The notes below the pieces were generated by a model. That model saw only the letters and a list, made by a program, of their open reading frames with translations, searched no databases and was not told where the DNA came from. Positions 1-5,995 of a stretch of 64,000 nt of DNA are shown here, in pieces; the stretch's first letter is position 1, and each line of letters opens with the position of its first letter. Made by a program: the position numbers and the translations under genes. This stretch comes from UBA10649 sp965278945 (GTDB lineage: Bacteria > Actinomycetota > Actinomycetes > S36-B12): NCBI GenBank assembly GCA_965278945.1, contig OZ257128.1, forward strand, positions 930,001 to 994,000. Reading direction: 5' to 3'.

Positions 1-899
1 GATGCGTCGACGACGAGCGTGTCCTGCGAGTCGATGAATGGTCGCGGCGGCGGCAGGATCGTGCGCACGTGTCGAACGTCGGCGAGGAAGTCCGACGCAT
101 TCTGGTATCGAAGTGACGCATCGCGTCGAGTCGCCGTGACCACGAGGGCGTCAACATCGGCGGGGATGCCACCGCGAATCGACGATGGTGCGGGAACGTC
201 GTTGTTGACGTGCTGGTACGCCACGCTCAGCGGGCTCTCGCCCGCGTGCGGGACCTGCCCGGTGATCATCTCGAACAGCAGGATGCCTGCGGCGTACACG
301 TCGGATCGACCGTCGGCCTCGCCGCGCTCGACCTGCTCGGGGGACAGGTACGCGACCGTTCCGATGATCATCCCCTGCGTGACGCTGTGCCCGCTCGTCT
401 CGAGCGCGCGGGCCAGGCCGAAGTCGGCGACCTTGACCCGGCCGTCGTCGGAGATGAGTACGTTCTCGGGCTTGATGTCGCGGTGGACGAATCCGGCCGC
501 ATGCGCGGCGGTCAGCGCCTCGAGGACCGGGTCGAGAAAGACGAGCGCCTGCTCGGGGCTGAGCGGGCCGTACTGCCGCAGGACATCGCGCAGCGTGCGA
601 CCGGGCACGTATTCCATGGCCAGGTAGACGAGCCCGTCGGCCTCGCCCTGGTCGTATACGGCGACGACGTGGCCGTGCGTCAGCCGAGCGGCGGACTTGG
701 CCTCGCGCTGGAACCGGGAGACGAAGGCCTGATCGTGCGCGAGGTGGCTGTGCATCACCTTCAGCGCGACGATCCGGTCCAGACGCAGGTCAGTGGCCTG
801 GTAGACGGTGGCCATCCCGCCCCGGGCAATGAGGGAGAGCACCTCGTACCGGCCGTCGACAATGCTGCCGACCAGGCCGCTTTGCCCAGACGTCTCCAC
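1..899 (-). CDS. Serine/threonine protein kinase, 3' end cut by window
   Basis: Eukaryotic-type Ser/Thr kinase that phosphorylates proteins at the membrane-cytoplasm interface. The 299 residues in the window hold the whole kinase domain: glycine loop IARGGMATVYQ (residues 25-34), ATP-binding VALKV with Lys47, catalytic HRDIKPEN with Asp141 and the ADFGLA magnesium loop with Asp159, then GTVAYLSPEQ. The C-terminal part (juxtamembrane, possible TM and PASTA domains) lies outside. The frame is open to base 1. The GTG at 897-899 starts 7 nt after a TAGACT box and has no Shine-Dalgarno sequence, so a leaderless mRNA is likely. The neighbouring carotenoid genes resemble the context of PknL-type kinases in other actinobacteria, but that identification is inference. 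Confidence 0.93.
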   Translation of the reverse strand, partial: METSGQSGLVGSIVDGRYEVLSLIARGGMATVYQATDLRLDRIVALKVMHSHLAHDQAFVSRFQREAKSAARLTHGHVVAVYDQGEADGLVYLAMEYVPGRTLRDVLRQYGPLSPEQALVFLDPVLEALTAAHAAGFVHRDIKPENVLISDDGRVKVADFGLARALETSGHSVTQGMIIGTVAYLSPEQVERGEADGRSDVYAAGILLFEMITGQVPHAGESPLSVAYQHVNNDVPAPSSIRGGIPADVDALVVTATRRDASLRYQNASDFLADVRHVRTILPPPRPFIDSQDTLVVDA

Positions 900-906
900 C
901 CTTGCG

Positions 907-912
907 AGTCTA
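907..912 (-). promoter_or_regulatory. Leaderless -10 box of the kinase gene
   Basis: TAGACT on the minus strand ends 7 nt before the GTG start, the spacing expected if transcription begins at the start codon. No convincing -35 is seen. Confidence 0.5.
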
Positions 913-1464
913 GGTTGGCTCGTGGAGGCCCAGCAGTTGCCACGCCCGCCCGGCGGCCTCGGCGCGCACCGATCGCGGCCCGCTGACCAGTTCGACCCTG
1001 ATCCCGGCGGGAATCACGTAGCGCCTGACGATCTCGGCGATGATCTCGTGCTCGCGCTCGCGGACCTCGGGCCCGTCGCGCTGGATGCCGTCCGCCTCCC
1101 ACGGCAGGTCGATGTCGCACCACAGCACGAGGTCGTAGCCGCGAGCCAGGTCGACGGCCGGCTCGATGAGGGTGTCAACGTCGAAGTAGGCGACGCTGTA
1201 AACGGCGATCATCAGTGGAGCGGAGTCCGCGATGACGATTCCCGACGGGCAGGTTCGCGCACGGGCATCCTCGGCAGACTGCTGCTCCAGCATGATCCCG
1301 CGCTGCTCGTGCTCGACGGGGTTGCGCCCGATCTCGTCGACGAAGGACCGCAGTCGCTCGGTCACGACGCACGCGTCCAGCATTCGGCTGAGGTCCTCGG
1401 CGAGAGTGGTCTTGCCCGAGCATTCCCCGCCGATGAGTCCGATCCTGCGTACGCGGGCGGTCAC
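910..1464 (-). CDS. NadR-like P-loop ATPase/kinase (AAA_28 type)
   Basis: Predicted cytoplasmic nucleotide-binding enzyme of 184 aa. The N-terminus carries a Walker A motif, GGECSGKTT (residues 12-20), in the form typical of the NadR C-terminal ribosylnicotinamide-kinase family (AAA_28). The middle holds DSAPLMIAVYS and LVLWCDIDLPWEADGIQR, the strands and Asp residues that follow in this family. There is no NadR adenylyltransferase or HTH part, so it is a stand-alone kinase domain; its substrate could be nicotinamide riboside or another small molecule. The stop lies about 10 bp upstream of the kinase start, so the two genes probably form one unit. GTG start is preceded at 6 nt by TAACCT, without a Shine-Dalgarno sequence. 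Confidence 0.8.
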   Translation of the reverse strand: MTARVRRIGLIGGECSGKTTLAEDLSRMLDACVVTERLRSFVDEIGRNPVEHEQRGIMLEQQSAEDARARTCPSGIVIADSAPLMIAVYSVAYFDVDTLIEPAVDLARGYDLVLWCDIDLPWEADGIQRDGPEVREREHEIIAEIVRRYVIPAGIRVELVSGPRSVRAEAAGRAWQLLGLHEPT

Positions 1465-1470
1465 GGAGCG

Positions 1471-1487
1471 AGGTTACGGGGTAGCGT
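1471..1487. promoter_or_regulatory. Back-to-back -10 boxes between divergent leaderless genes
   Basis: Only 31 bp separate the two divergent start codons. TAACCT (minus, 1471-1476) lies 6 nt before the NadR-like GTG, and TAGCGT (plus, 1482-1487) lies 8 nt before the lycopene cyclase ATG. Each promoter's upstream part must overlap the other gene's start. Confidence 0.5.
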
Positions 1488-1495
1488 CCACGAGC

Positions 1496-1828
1496 ATGAG
1501 CACGCCGTTCGCCTACGTCCTCGTGCTTGGGTTCGTCCTCGTCGGCTGCCTGTGGCTCGAGGTCGCCCTGCGCACGCGGGTCTTCGTCCGTCCGAGGCGA
1601 TTGCTCCTGTCGATAGTCCCCGTCGTCGTCGTGTTCTTCCTGTGGGACGCATACGCGGTCAGCAGTGGGCACTGGTACTTCGACTCAGACCAGATCCTCG
1701 GCATCTACGCGCCGTGGTCGGTGCCCCTGGACGAGATCGGCTTCTTCGTGGTCATCCCGCTGGCATCGATCCTCACCTTCGAGGCAGTGCGCAGCGTCCG
1801 TGGTTGGACGGCCGGTGACGAGGCATGA
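1496..1828 (+). CDS. crtYe: Lycopene cyclase subunit, first half of heterodimer
   Basis: A 110-aa polytopic membrane protein with three hydrophobic segments, matching one half of the split lycopene cyclase (CrtYc/d, CrtYe/f family) that cyclises lycopene or elongated C50 carotenoids in the membrane. The family signature WDAYAVSSGHWYF and the membrane motif VPLDEIGFFVVIPL (PLDE-FFF type) are clear. I choose ATG 1496 rather than the longer upstream frame because TAGCGT lies 8 nt before it and the upstream extension runs antisense through the NadR-like gene. It overlaps the second subunit by 4 nt (ATGA). The rest of the carotenoid pathway is not in this window. Confidence 0.88.
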   Translation: MSTPFAYVLVLGFVLVGCLWLEVALRTRVFVRPRRLLLSIVPVVVVFFLWDAYAVSSGHWYFDSDQILGIYAPWSVPLDEIGFFVVIPLASILTFEAVRSVRGWTAGDEA

Positions 1829-2211
1829 GCTACACGCAACTCGGAGTGCTCGCGGTGCTGCTCGTCTGCGTGCTCGACCTGTGGGCGTTCCGCACGCGAC
1901 TGATCACGCGCCGCGTCTTCTGGGTGTCGTACGCGATCATCGTGTTCTTCCAGCTCGTCACCAATGGTCTGTTCACCGGATTCGGCATCGTCCAGTACGA
2001 CGGGGACGCGATCATCGGCTCGACGTCGCCAGAGTCCGGGGCTCCGCCGTTCATCGGTGACGGACGGCTCGCCTTCGCCCCGGTCGAGGACCTCCTCTTC
2101 GGATTCGCGATCGTGCTGTCGACGCTGGTGCTGTGGGTGTTCTGGGGACGCCGCGGGGTGGACCGCACGCCGGCCTCGGGTCCGCCGGTATGGCGTCGCT
2201 CGGGGCGCTAG
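1825..2211 (+). CDS. crtYf: Lycopene cyclase subunit, second half of heterodimer
   Basis: A 128-aa membrane protein with about three TM segments, the partner of the preceding gene. It shows the conserved PVEDLLFGF motif (residues 90-98; the PxEDLLF signature) and RRVFWVSYAI. The two subunits together make one active cyclase; whether the product is beta, gamma or epsilon ring cannot be read from sequence. Start ATG overlaps the stop of the first subunit (ATGA), indicating translational coupling. Its stop TAG shares the palindrome CTAG at 2208-2211 with the stop of the convergent downstream gene. Confidence 0.88.
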   Translation: MSYTQLGVLAVLLVCVLDLWAFRTRLITRRVFWVSYAIIVFFQLVTNGLFTGFGIVQYDGDAIIGSTSPESGAPPFIGDGRLAFAPVEDLLFGFAIVLSTLVLWVFWGRRGVDRTPASGPPVWRRSGR

Positions 2212-2468
2212 TCGTCGCAGCCGATGCCGTCGCCGTCGGTGTCCAGCCGGTAGATGTCCCTTCCTGTGATCACGACGCGGCCGGTGTACTTCGGGCCGTC
2301 GCCGGAACCGCCGATGCAGTCGTAGTCCGACGCTGGCGGCAGGCAGGGCTTGTACCCCGGGGTGCACTTCTTCGCTGGTGCTTGAGTCGCCGCACTGGGT
2401 CCCGATGCAAAGACGAGTGCGGACACCGCGATTGCCGTCGTGCCGAGGATGACAACCACTCTGCGCAT
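2208..2468 (-). CDS. Secreted Excalibur calcium-binding domain protein
   Basis: An 86-aa exported protein. Residues 1-30 form a signal peptide (charged start, hydrophobic core, cleavage near SAATQA). The mature part carries YDCIGGSGDG and ends in DTDGDGIGCDD, the DxDxDGxxCE-like calcium loop of the Excalibur domain, with four Cys residues that could form disulfides. Excalibur domains are found on extracellular or surface proteins of Gram-positives, often as accessory calcium-binding parts; here it stands alone. The IS30 element and the palindromic repeat begin only 15-50 bp upstream of its start, so its promoter may have been altered by the insertion. Confidence 0.8.
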   Translation of the reverse strand: MRRVVVILGTTAIAVSALVFASGPSAATQAPAKKCTPGYKPCLPPASDYDCIGGSGDGPKYTGRVVITGRDIYRLDTDGDGIGCDD

Positions 2469-2483
2469 GGTGCATTCAACACC

Positions 2484-2505
2484 CGCGAGTGGGCAATTGG
2501 TGTCG
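2484..2505. repeat. Left arm of palindromic repeat copy 1 (interrupted by IS30)
   Basis: The 22-nt arm reads CGCGAGTGGGCA then ATTGGTGTCG, nearly identical to the left arm of the intact hairpin at 5520-5581. Its partner arm is now 1.3 kb away at 3791-3809 because an IS30 element lies between them. Confidence 0.75.
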
Positions 2506-2517
2506 TGTTCTGTCCCT

Positions 2518-2543
2518 TGGGTTCAAGGGATCGATGCAACACC
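2518..2543 (+). repeat. IS30 left terminal inverted repeat
   Basis: Starts TGGGTTCAAGG and ends GATGCAACACC. It pairs with 3749-3774 with five mismatches. Confidence 0.75.
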
Positions 2544-2560
2544 TGAGGTGAAGAGGTGTT

Positions 2561-3769
2561 GTGATGCTTGGTCCTCCGGGGTTGCCGCCAGCGGTGCGGC
2601 TCGGGTTTTGGCAGTGGGTGCGGTCGGGGTTGTCGGTCGCGGAGGCGGCTGCTGCGGCGGGCGTGTCCGAGCGCACGGGTGCGGGGTGGTTCGGTGAGGC
2701 TGGCGGAGTGATGCCTCCATCGGTGACGCCCGGCAAGGTCAGGCCTCGGTTGACGTTCGATCAGCGTGAGGAGATCGCGGTCCTGCGTGGGTCGGGGGCG
2801 TCGAACGCGGAGATCGCGCGGGCGGTGGGCTGTCACCGGTCCACGATCGGGCGTGAGCTGGCGATGAACTCCACGTTCTTCGCCGACCGGCACCTGCCTA
2901 GGTATCGGGCGTCGATGGCGCAGAAGCGCTCCGACTGGCGGGCTCGCCGGCCGAAGGCGTCCGCGCTCAAGGCCAACGACCGGCTGCGGCAGGTGGTGCA
3001 AGATCACTTGGAGGACGAACTCAGCCCGGAGCAGATCTCAGGTCGGCTGAGGATCGATTTCCCTGATGATCCGGAGATGCGCGTGAGTCACGAGGCGATC
3101 TACCAGGCGTTGTTCGTCCAGGGCCGCGGCGCGTTGCGCCGTGACCTGCACCAACGGCTGCGCACGGGCCGGGCGATCCGCAAGACCCGGAGGACCGCAG
3201 GTGAGCGCCGTGGCCGGATCCCGGGGATGGTCTCCATCACCGAGCGCCCGCCCGAGGTCGCCGACCGTGCTGTTCCTGGCCATTGGGAGGGCGACCTGAT
3301 CGTGGGGAAGAACTCCGGCTCGGCGATCGGGACCTTGGTCGAGCGGGCAACCGGGTTCTGCCTGCTGCTGCACCTTCCCGGCAACCACGGCGCGGACGCG
3401 GTAGCCGACGCGATGATCACCGCGATGAGCCAGCTGCCGGCGACCTTGCGACGCACGCTGACCTGGGACCAGGGATCGGAGATGGCCAACCACGTCCAGA
3501 TCGCCGCAGCCACGGACCTGGACATCTACTTCTGCGATCCCCACTCACCATGGCAGCGCGGATCCAACGAGAACACCAACGGCCTGCTGCGTCAGTACTT
3601 CGCCAAAGGCTCCGACCTGTCGGTCTATGCCCCGGACTATCTCGAGCACGTCAGCCGAAAACTGAACAACCGGCCACGCAAACGCCACGGCTTCAAGACA
3701 CCAGCCGAAATGCTCGACCACCTACTGTCAGAACCGGTCAATCCAACCGATGTTGCATCCACCGCTTGA
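2561..3769 (+). CDS. IS30-family DDE transposase
   Basis: A 402-aa transposase, the usual full length for IS30. An N-terminal HTH (FWQWVRSGLSVAEAAAAAGVS region, residues 16-35) is followed by the IS30 HTH_38 motif (LTFDQREEIAVLR, then NAEIARAVGCHRSTIGREL). The catalytic core shows HWEGDLIVG (first Asp), LTWDQGSEM (second Asp) and RGSNENTNGLLRQYFAKG (Glu), all present. The frame is intact, so the element may still move. GTG at 2561 is followed at once by ATG at 2564; AGAGGTG just upstream is a possible ribosome site. The stop codon overlaps the right inverted repeat. Confidence 0.95.
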   Translation: MMLGPPGLPPAVRLGFWQWVRSGLSVAEAAAAAGVSERTGAGWFGEAGGVMPPSVTPGKVRPRLTFDQREEIAVLRGSGASNAEIARAVGCHRSTIGRELAMNSTFFADRHLPRYRASMAQKRSDWRARRPKASALKANDRLRQVVQDHLEDELSPEQISGRLRIDFPDDPEMRVSHEAIYQALFVQGRGALRRDLHQRLRTGRAIRKTRRTAGERRGRIPGMVSITERPPEVADRAVPGHWEGDLIVGKNSGSAIGTLVERATGFCLLLHLPGNHGADAVADAMITAMSQLPATLRRTLTWDQGSEMANHVQIAAATDLDIYFCDPHSPWQRGSNENTNGLLRQYFAKGSDLSVYAPDYLEHVSRKLNNRPRKRHGFKTPAEMLDHLLSEPVNPTDVASTA

Positions 3770-3774
3770 ATCCA
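3749..3774 (-). repeat. IS30 right terminal inverted repeat
   Basis: Reads, on the minus strand, TGGATTCAAGC to GATGCAACATC. It contains the transposase stop codon. Confidence 0.75.
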
Positions 3775-3790
3775 CCGGCCTCCGGAGCAG

Positions 3791-3809
3791 CACCGTCTGC
3801 CCACTCGCG
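3791..3809. repeat. Right arm of palindromic repeat copy 1
   Basis: CACCGTCTGCCCACTCGCG is the exact reverse complement of the left-arm core of the intact copy at 5520-5541. Together with 2484-2505 it would fold back into one hairpin if the IS30 were absent. Confidence 0.75.
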
Positions 3810-3825
3810 GAGGTCTGGGCGGGGG

Positions 3826-3981
3826 CTAGAGGCCGTCGAGGCGGCGTTCGATCTCGGCGTTGACGGACGCGGGGATCGGCCGGCAGCCGCACTCGCGCGC
3901 ATGCTCGATATGCCACTCCACGCGCTCGTCCATGGTGGCGTGGGAGCCGAGCACGTGATCGCGATGCCAGTCCGCGTTCAT
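3826..3981 (-). CDS. Small conserved-looking protein, last gene of the oxidoreductase operon
   Basis: A 51-aa reading frame, MNADWHRDHVLG... to ...RRLDGL, with HIEHARECGCRP in the middle (two Cys, three His nearby). Its ATG overlaps the stop of the DUF5522 gene by 4 nt (ATGA), and all four genes of this operon are chained in that way, which is the main support for its being real. Codon use matches its neighbours. No domain is recognised; the Cys/His cluster next to two redox enzymes would fit metal binding, but that is inference. It ends before the right arm of the palindromic repeat. Confidence 0.6.
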   Translation of the reverse strand: MNADWHRDHVLGSHATMDERVEWHIEHARECGCRPIPASVNAEIERRLDGL

Positions 3982-4172
3982 CCGTCCTCCTCCGGATACG
4001 GGCAGTGCCGGCAGCCGTTGCCGCAGCAGTACCCGCGCTCCAGCTGGGTGGCGCGGGTGAAGACGAAGTACCCGGTTGCCGGATCCGTGTAACCCGCGTC
4101 TCCGCGCTGCTCGGCAGCATCATGCGCCGCCCACGTCGGGGCGTCCAGAGTCGGCAGCGGCTTATCGGTCAC
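3978..4172 (-). CDS. DUF5522 family small Cys-rich protein
   Basis: A 64-aa protein ending in the family hallmark CCGNGCRHCPY, with four Cys in 9 residues. DUF5522 proteins are short, widespread and of unknown function; the CC..C..C cluster suggests a metal or Fe-S site. Its GTG overlaps the stop of the flavoprotein gene (GTGA) and its own stop overlaps the next start (ATGA). Its place directly behind a molybdopterin oxidoreductase and a reductase suggests a role in electron transfer or cofactor handling for that pair; this is inferred from context only. Confidence 0.8.
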   Translation of the reverse strand: MTDKPLPTLDAPTWAAHDAAEQRGDAGYTDPATGYFVFTRATQLERGYCCGNGCRHCPYPEEDG

Positions 4173-4882
4173 CCAGACGGTCCAAAGCGCTCGACGCGGA
4201 TCGCCTCGACCGGCATGCCGGCCTGGACGAGCAACTGGCTCGCCGATTCGGCGAACACTGCCGAACCGCAGACGAACGCGACCTGGTTGTCGTGGACGAA
4301 GGGCTCAAGGTCGTCGACGGTCAGCCGACCGGCGGCGCGGCCTGCGGGCCCGTCCTCGCGCGACAGCGCGACGACGTGGCAGCCCTCGAGGATCTCTTGC
4401 GCATAGGGCAGCTCCGCAGCGGTACGCGCGGCGGCTGCGAGGCACACGAGGTCGGGCCGACCGATCGCGCGCGCGTGCCGCAGGATCGACACGAGCGGCA
4501 CGACTCCGGTTCCGCCGCCGACCGCGAGTGTCGAGGTGATGCCATCCCAGACGAACCAGCCACCGATCGGCCCGCGCACCTCGAGCTCGTCGCCGACCTG
4601 CACGACGTCGGACAAGAACACCGAGACCTCGCCCTCGGCCAGTCGCTCGACGCACAGTTCGACGAGGTCGTCCGACGGGGCAGATGCGATCGAGTAGGAG
4701 CGCTGCGCGGTGTAGCCGTCGTCGGCGCGCAGCCGGATCACGTAGTGCTGGCCGGGCAGGTGCTCGATTCGGTCGTCGACCTCGAGTCGGAGGATGGCGA
4801 ACTGCGGCGCGGGATGCGTGATCGACCGGACGACTGCTCGGCGCCAGCCACCGCTCGGGGCCGGCACGAGGTTCGTCGTCAT
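4169..4882 (-). CDS. Ferredoxin reductase-type FAD/NAD(P)-binding oxidoreductase
   Basis: A 237-aa flavoprotein of the ferredoxin-NADP reductase fold. Residues 10-105 make the FAD-binding barrel with the RSYSIASAP flavin motif; residues 110-237 make the NAD(P) domain with VGGGTGVVPLVSILRH, and VAFVCGSAVFAESA near the C-terminus takes the place of the usual FxCGPxxM motif. There is no 2Fe-2S domain. I choose ATG 4882 because it lies one base after the stop of the upstream molybdoenzyme; a longer start at 4924 would overlap that gene by 41 nt. The likely role is to pass electrons between NAD(P)H and the molybdoenzyme or a small carrier. Confidence 0.88.
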   Translation of the reverse strand: MTTNLVPAPSGGWRRAVVRSITHPAPQFAILRLEVDDRIEHLPGQHYVIRLRADDGYTAQRSYSIASAPSDDLVELCVERLAEGEVSVFLSDVVQVGDELEVRGPIGGWFVWDGITSTLAVGGGTGVVPLVSILRHARAIGRPDLVCLAAAARTAAELPYAQEILEGCHVVALSREDGPAGRAAGRLTVDDLEPFVHDNQVAFVCGSAVFAESASQLLVQAGMPVEAIRVERFGPSG

Positions 4883-4883
4883 C

Positions 4884-5489
4884 TCAGTCGCCCGTGTAGC
4901 GCTGCTCGAGCCACGGGTCGCCACGGTCGTGGTAGCCGTTGCGCTCCCAGAAGCCGGGCTCGTTGTCGCGCATCAAGGTGAGCCGGTTGACCCACTTCGC
5001 GCTCTTCCAGAAGTACAGGTGCGGCACGAGCAGGCGGACCGGTCCGCCGTGGTCGGGAGTCAGCGGCTTGCCGCCGAAGGTCCAGGCGACCCATGCCTTG
5101 CCGCCGCGCAGGTCGTCGAGCGGGAGATTGGTCGTGTAACCGGTGGTTGAGGTCGCCATCACGAAGCGGGCATCCGGCTGCGGTCCTGCAGCATCGAGCA
5201 GGACGTCGACGCTGACGCCGCCGAAGGTGACGCCGAGCATCGACCACGTGGTGACGCAGTGGATGTCGCCGTTGTACTCCGACTGGGGCAGAGCGTGCGC
5301 CTCGTCCCACGTCCACGTAGTCGGTGTATCGACGAGTCCGTCGACGGTCATCGTCCACTTGTCGGTGTGCAGGTTCGGCGTGACCTCGGCGGTCAGGACG
5401 GGCCAGTCATCGCCGGAGTCGTACTGCCCGGGCGGCAGCCGCGGGTCGTGCTCGCGCCTTCGTCCGAAGAACCCCCGTGTGGTCGCCAT
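4884..5489 (-). CDS. Molybdopterin-dependent sulfite oxidase-like oxidoreductase
   Basis: A 201-aa protein of the sulfite oxidase/YedY fold. The DIHCVTTW motif supplies the cysteine (Cys78) that binds molybdenum; LVPHLYFWKSAKWV and the GYTTNLPL region are typical of the family. It has no signal peptide and no heme or dimerisation domain, so it is a minimal cytoplasmic form; the substrate is not evident. It leads a four-gene overlapping operon with a ferredoxin-reductase-like flavoprotein. ATG is preceded at 6 nt by TACGGT and by no Shine-Dalgarno sequence, so the mRNA is probably leaderless. Confidence 0.9.
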   Translation of the reverse strand: MATTRGFFGRRREHDPRLPPGQYDSGDDWPVLTAEVTPNLHTDKWTMTVDGLVDTPTTWTWDEAHALPQSEYNGDIHCVTTWSMLGVTFGGVSVDVLLDAAGPQPDARFVMATSTTGYTTNLPLDDLRGGKAWVAWTFGGKPLTPDHGGPVRLLVPHLYFWKSAKWVNRLTLMRDNEPGFWERNGYHDRGDPWLEQRYTGD

Positions 5490-5495
5490 GTCGTC

Positions 5496-5501
5496 ACCGT
5501 A
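5496..5501 (-). promoter_or_regulatory. Leaderless -10 box of the molybdoenzyme operon
   Basis: TACGGT, 6 nt before the ATG at 5489. It faces away from the palindromic repeat at 5520-5581. Confidence 0.5.
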
Positions 5502-5519
5502 GACGCCGCCTCCCCTTCA

Positions 5520-5581
5520 CGCGAGTGGGCAGACGGTGTCGCAGGTCCGGCCCAGATCGCGACACCAAGTGCCCACTCGCG
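5520..5581. repeat. Palindromic repeat copy 2 (intact hairpin)
   Basis: Arms at 5520-5542 and 5559-5581: 12 bp (CGCGAGTGGGCA/TGCCCACTCGCG), a 3x3 internal mismatch, then 8 bp (GGTGTCGC/GCGACACC) around a 16-nt loop. It lies in the 132-bp gap between divergent genes. The same arms flank the IS30 at 2484-3809, so this is a dispersed element (REP-like), not a terminator peculiar to one gene. Confidence 0.8.
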
Positions 5582-5600
5582 GGAGGGGTGGGTGTCGGAG

Positions 5601-5638
5601 GCTGCGCGTACGGTCAGCGTCATGACCGTACGCGCAGC
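5601..5638. promoter_or_regulatory. Perfect 16-bp inverted repeat across the SnoaL-gene start
   Basis: Arms GCTGCGCGTACGGTCA (5601-5616) and its exact reverse complement (5623-5638) with a 6-nt spacer. The left arm contains the TACGGT -10 box (5609-5614) and the ATG (5622-5624) lies at the spacer/right-arm junction. It could be a repressor site covering the promoter, or an RNA hairpin if transcription starts further upstream. Confidence 0.7.
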
Positions 5639-5969
5639 TAACACCACTACGCCTGACGTGATCGCCCGCTACCTGGCAGCCGCCGACGCTCAGGACTGGT
5701 CCGCTCTCGCTGACTGCTTCACCGAGGACGGCATAGTGCGCGATGAGGGCAAGACGCATGTCGGTCGCGCCGCGATCATCGCGTGGCGGGAGGAGGTCGC
5801 CGCCGCTTTCACCTGGACGACGACGCTGCTCGGCACCGAGGCGACTGGCGACGACACATACGCGGTTGCGATGCGCATCGAGGGCAACTTCCCCGGTGGA
5901 GTGGCCGACCTCAAGCAGAGGTTCGAGTTGCGCGACGGGCTCATCGCAGTGCTCGACATCAGTCCCTGA
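5622..5969 (+). CDS. SnoaL-like/NTF2-fold protein
   Basis: A 115-aa single-domain protein of the NTF2-like superfamily (SnoaL_2/DUF4440-like): ARYLAAADAQDWSALADCFTEDGIVRDEG is the typical opening, followed by GRAAIIAW and a sheet region ending LKQRFELRDGLIAVLDI. Members are cyclases, isomerases or ligand-binding proteins; nothing here fixes the substrate. ATG 5622 is taken because TACGGT lies 7 nt upstream and the longer frame would read through the palindromic repeat. The start sits inside a perfect inverted repeat, so expression is probably controlled at that point. Confidence 0.8.
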   Translation: MTVRAANTTTPDVIARYLAAADAQDWSALADCFTEDGIVRDEGKTHVGRAAIIAWREEVAAAFTWTTTLLGTEATGDDTYAVAMRIEGNFPGGVADLKQRFELRDGLIAVLDISP

Positions 5970-5995
5970 CTCGGAGCATCGCTACGCTCGCGGGC

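Larger units (their letters stand above)
2518..3774 (+). mobile_element. IS30-family insertion sequence, complete
   Basis: Element of about 1,257 bp with one transposase gene and 26-bp imperfect terminal inverted repeats at 2518-2543 and 3749-3774. By eye 21 of 26 positions match, including TTCAAG and GATGCAACA. The transposase stop lies within the right repeat, as is common in this family. It sits between the two arms of a palindromic repeat, which agrees with the known preference of IS30-type transposases for palindromic targets. I cannot define the short target duplication with certainty (CT on the left, CC on the right if the ends are as given). Confidence 0.85.

Noticed and set aside
210..986. 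Long plus-strand frames over the kinase gene (258 aa and 202 aa)
   Set aside because: They are antisense to a complete kinase domain on the minus strand with all catalytic motifs; high-GC third positions produce such shadows.
2518..5581. Composite transposon around the oxidoreductase operon
   Set aside because: There is only one IS copy; the second repeat at 5520-5581 is a plain hairpin without a transposase.
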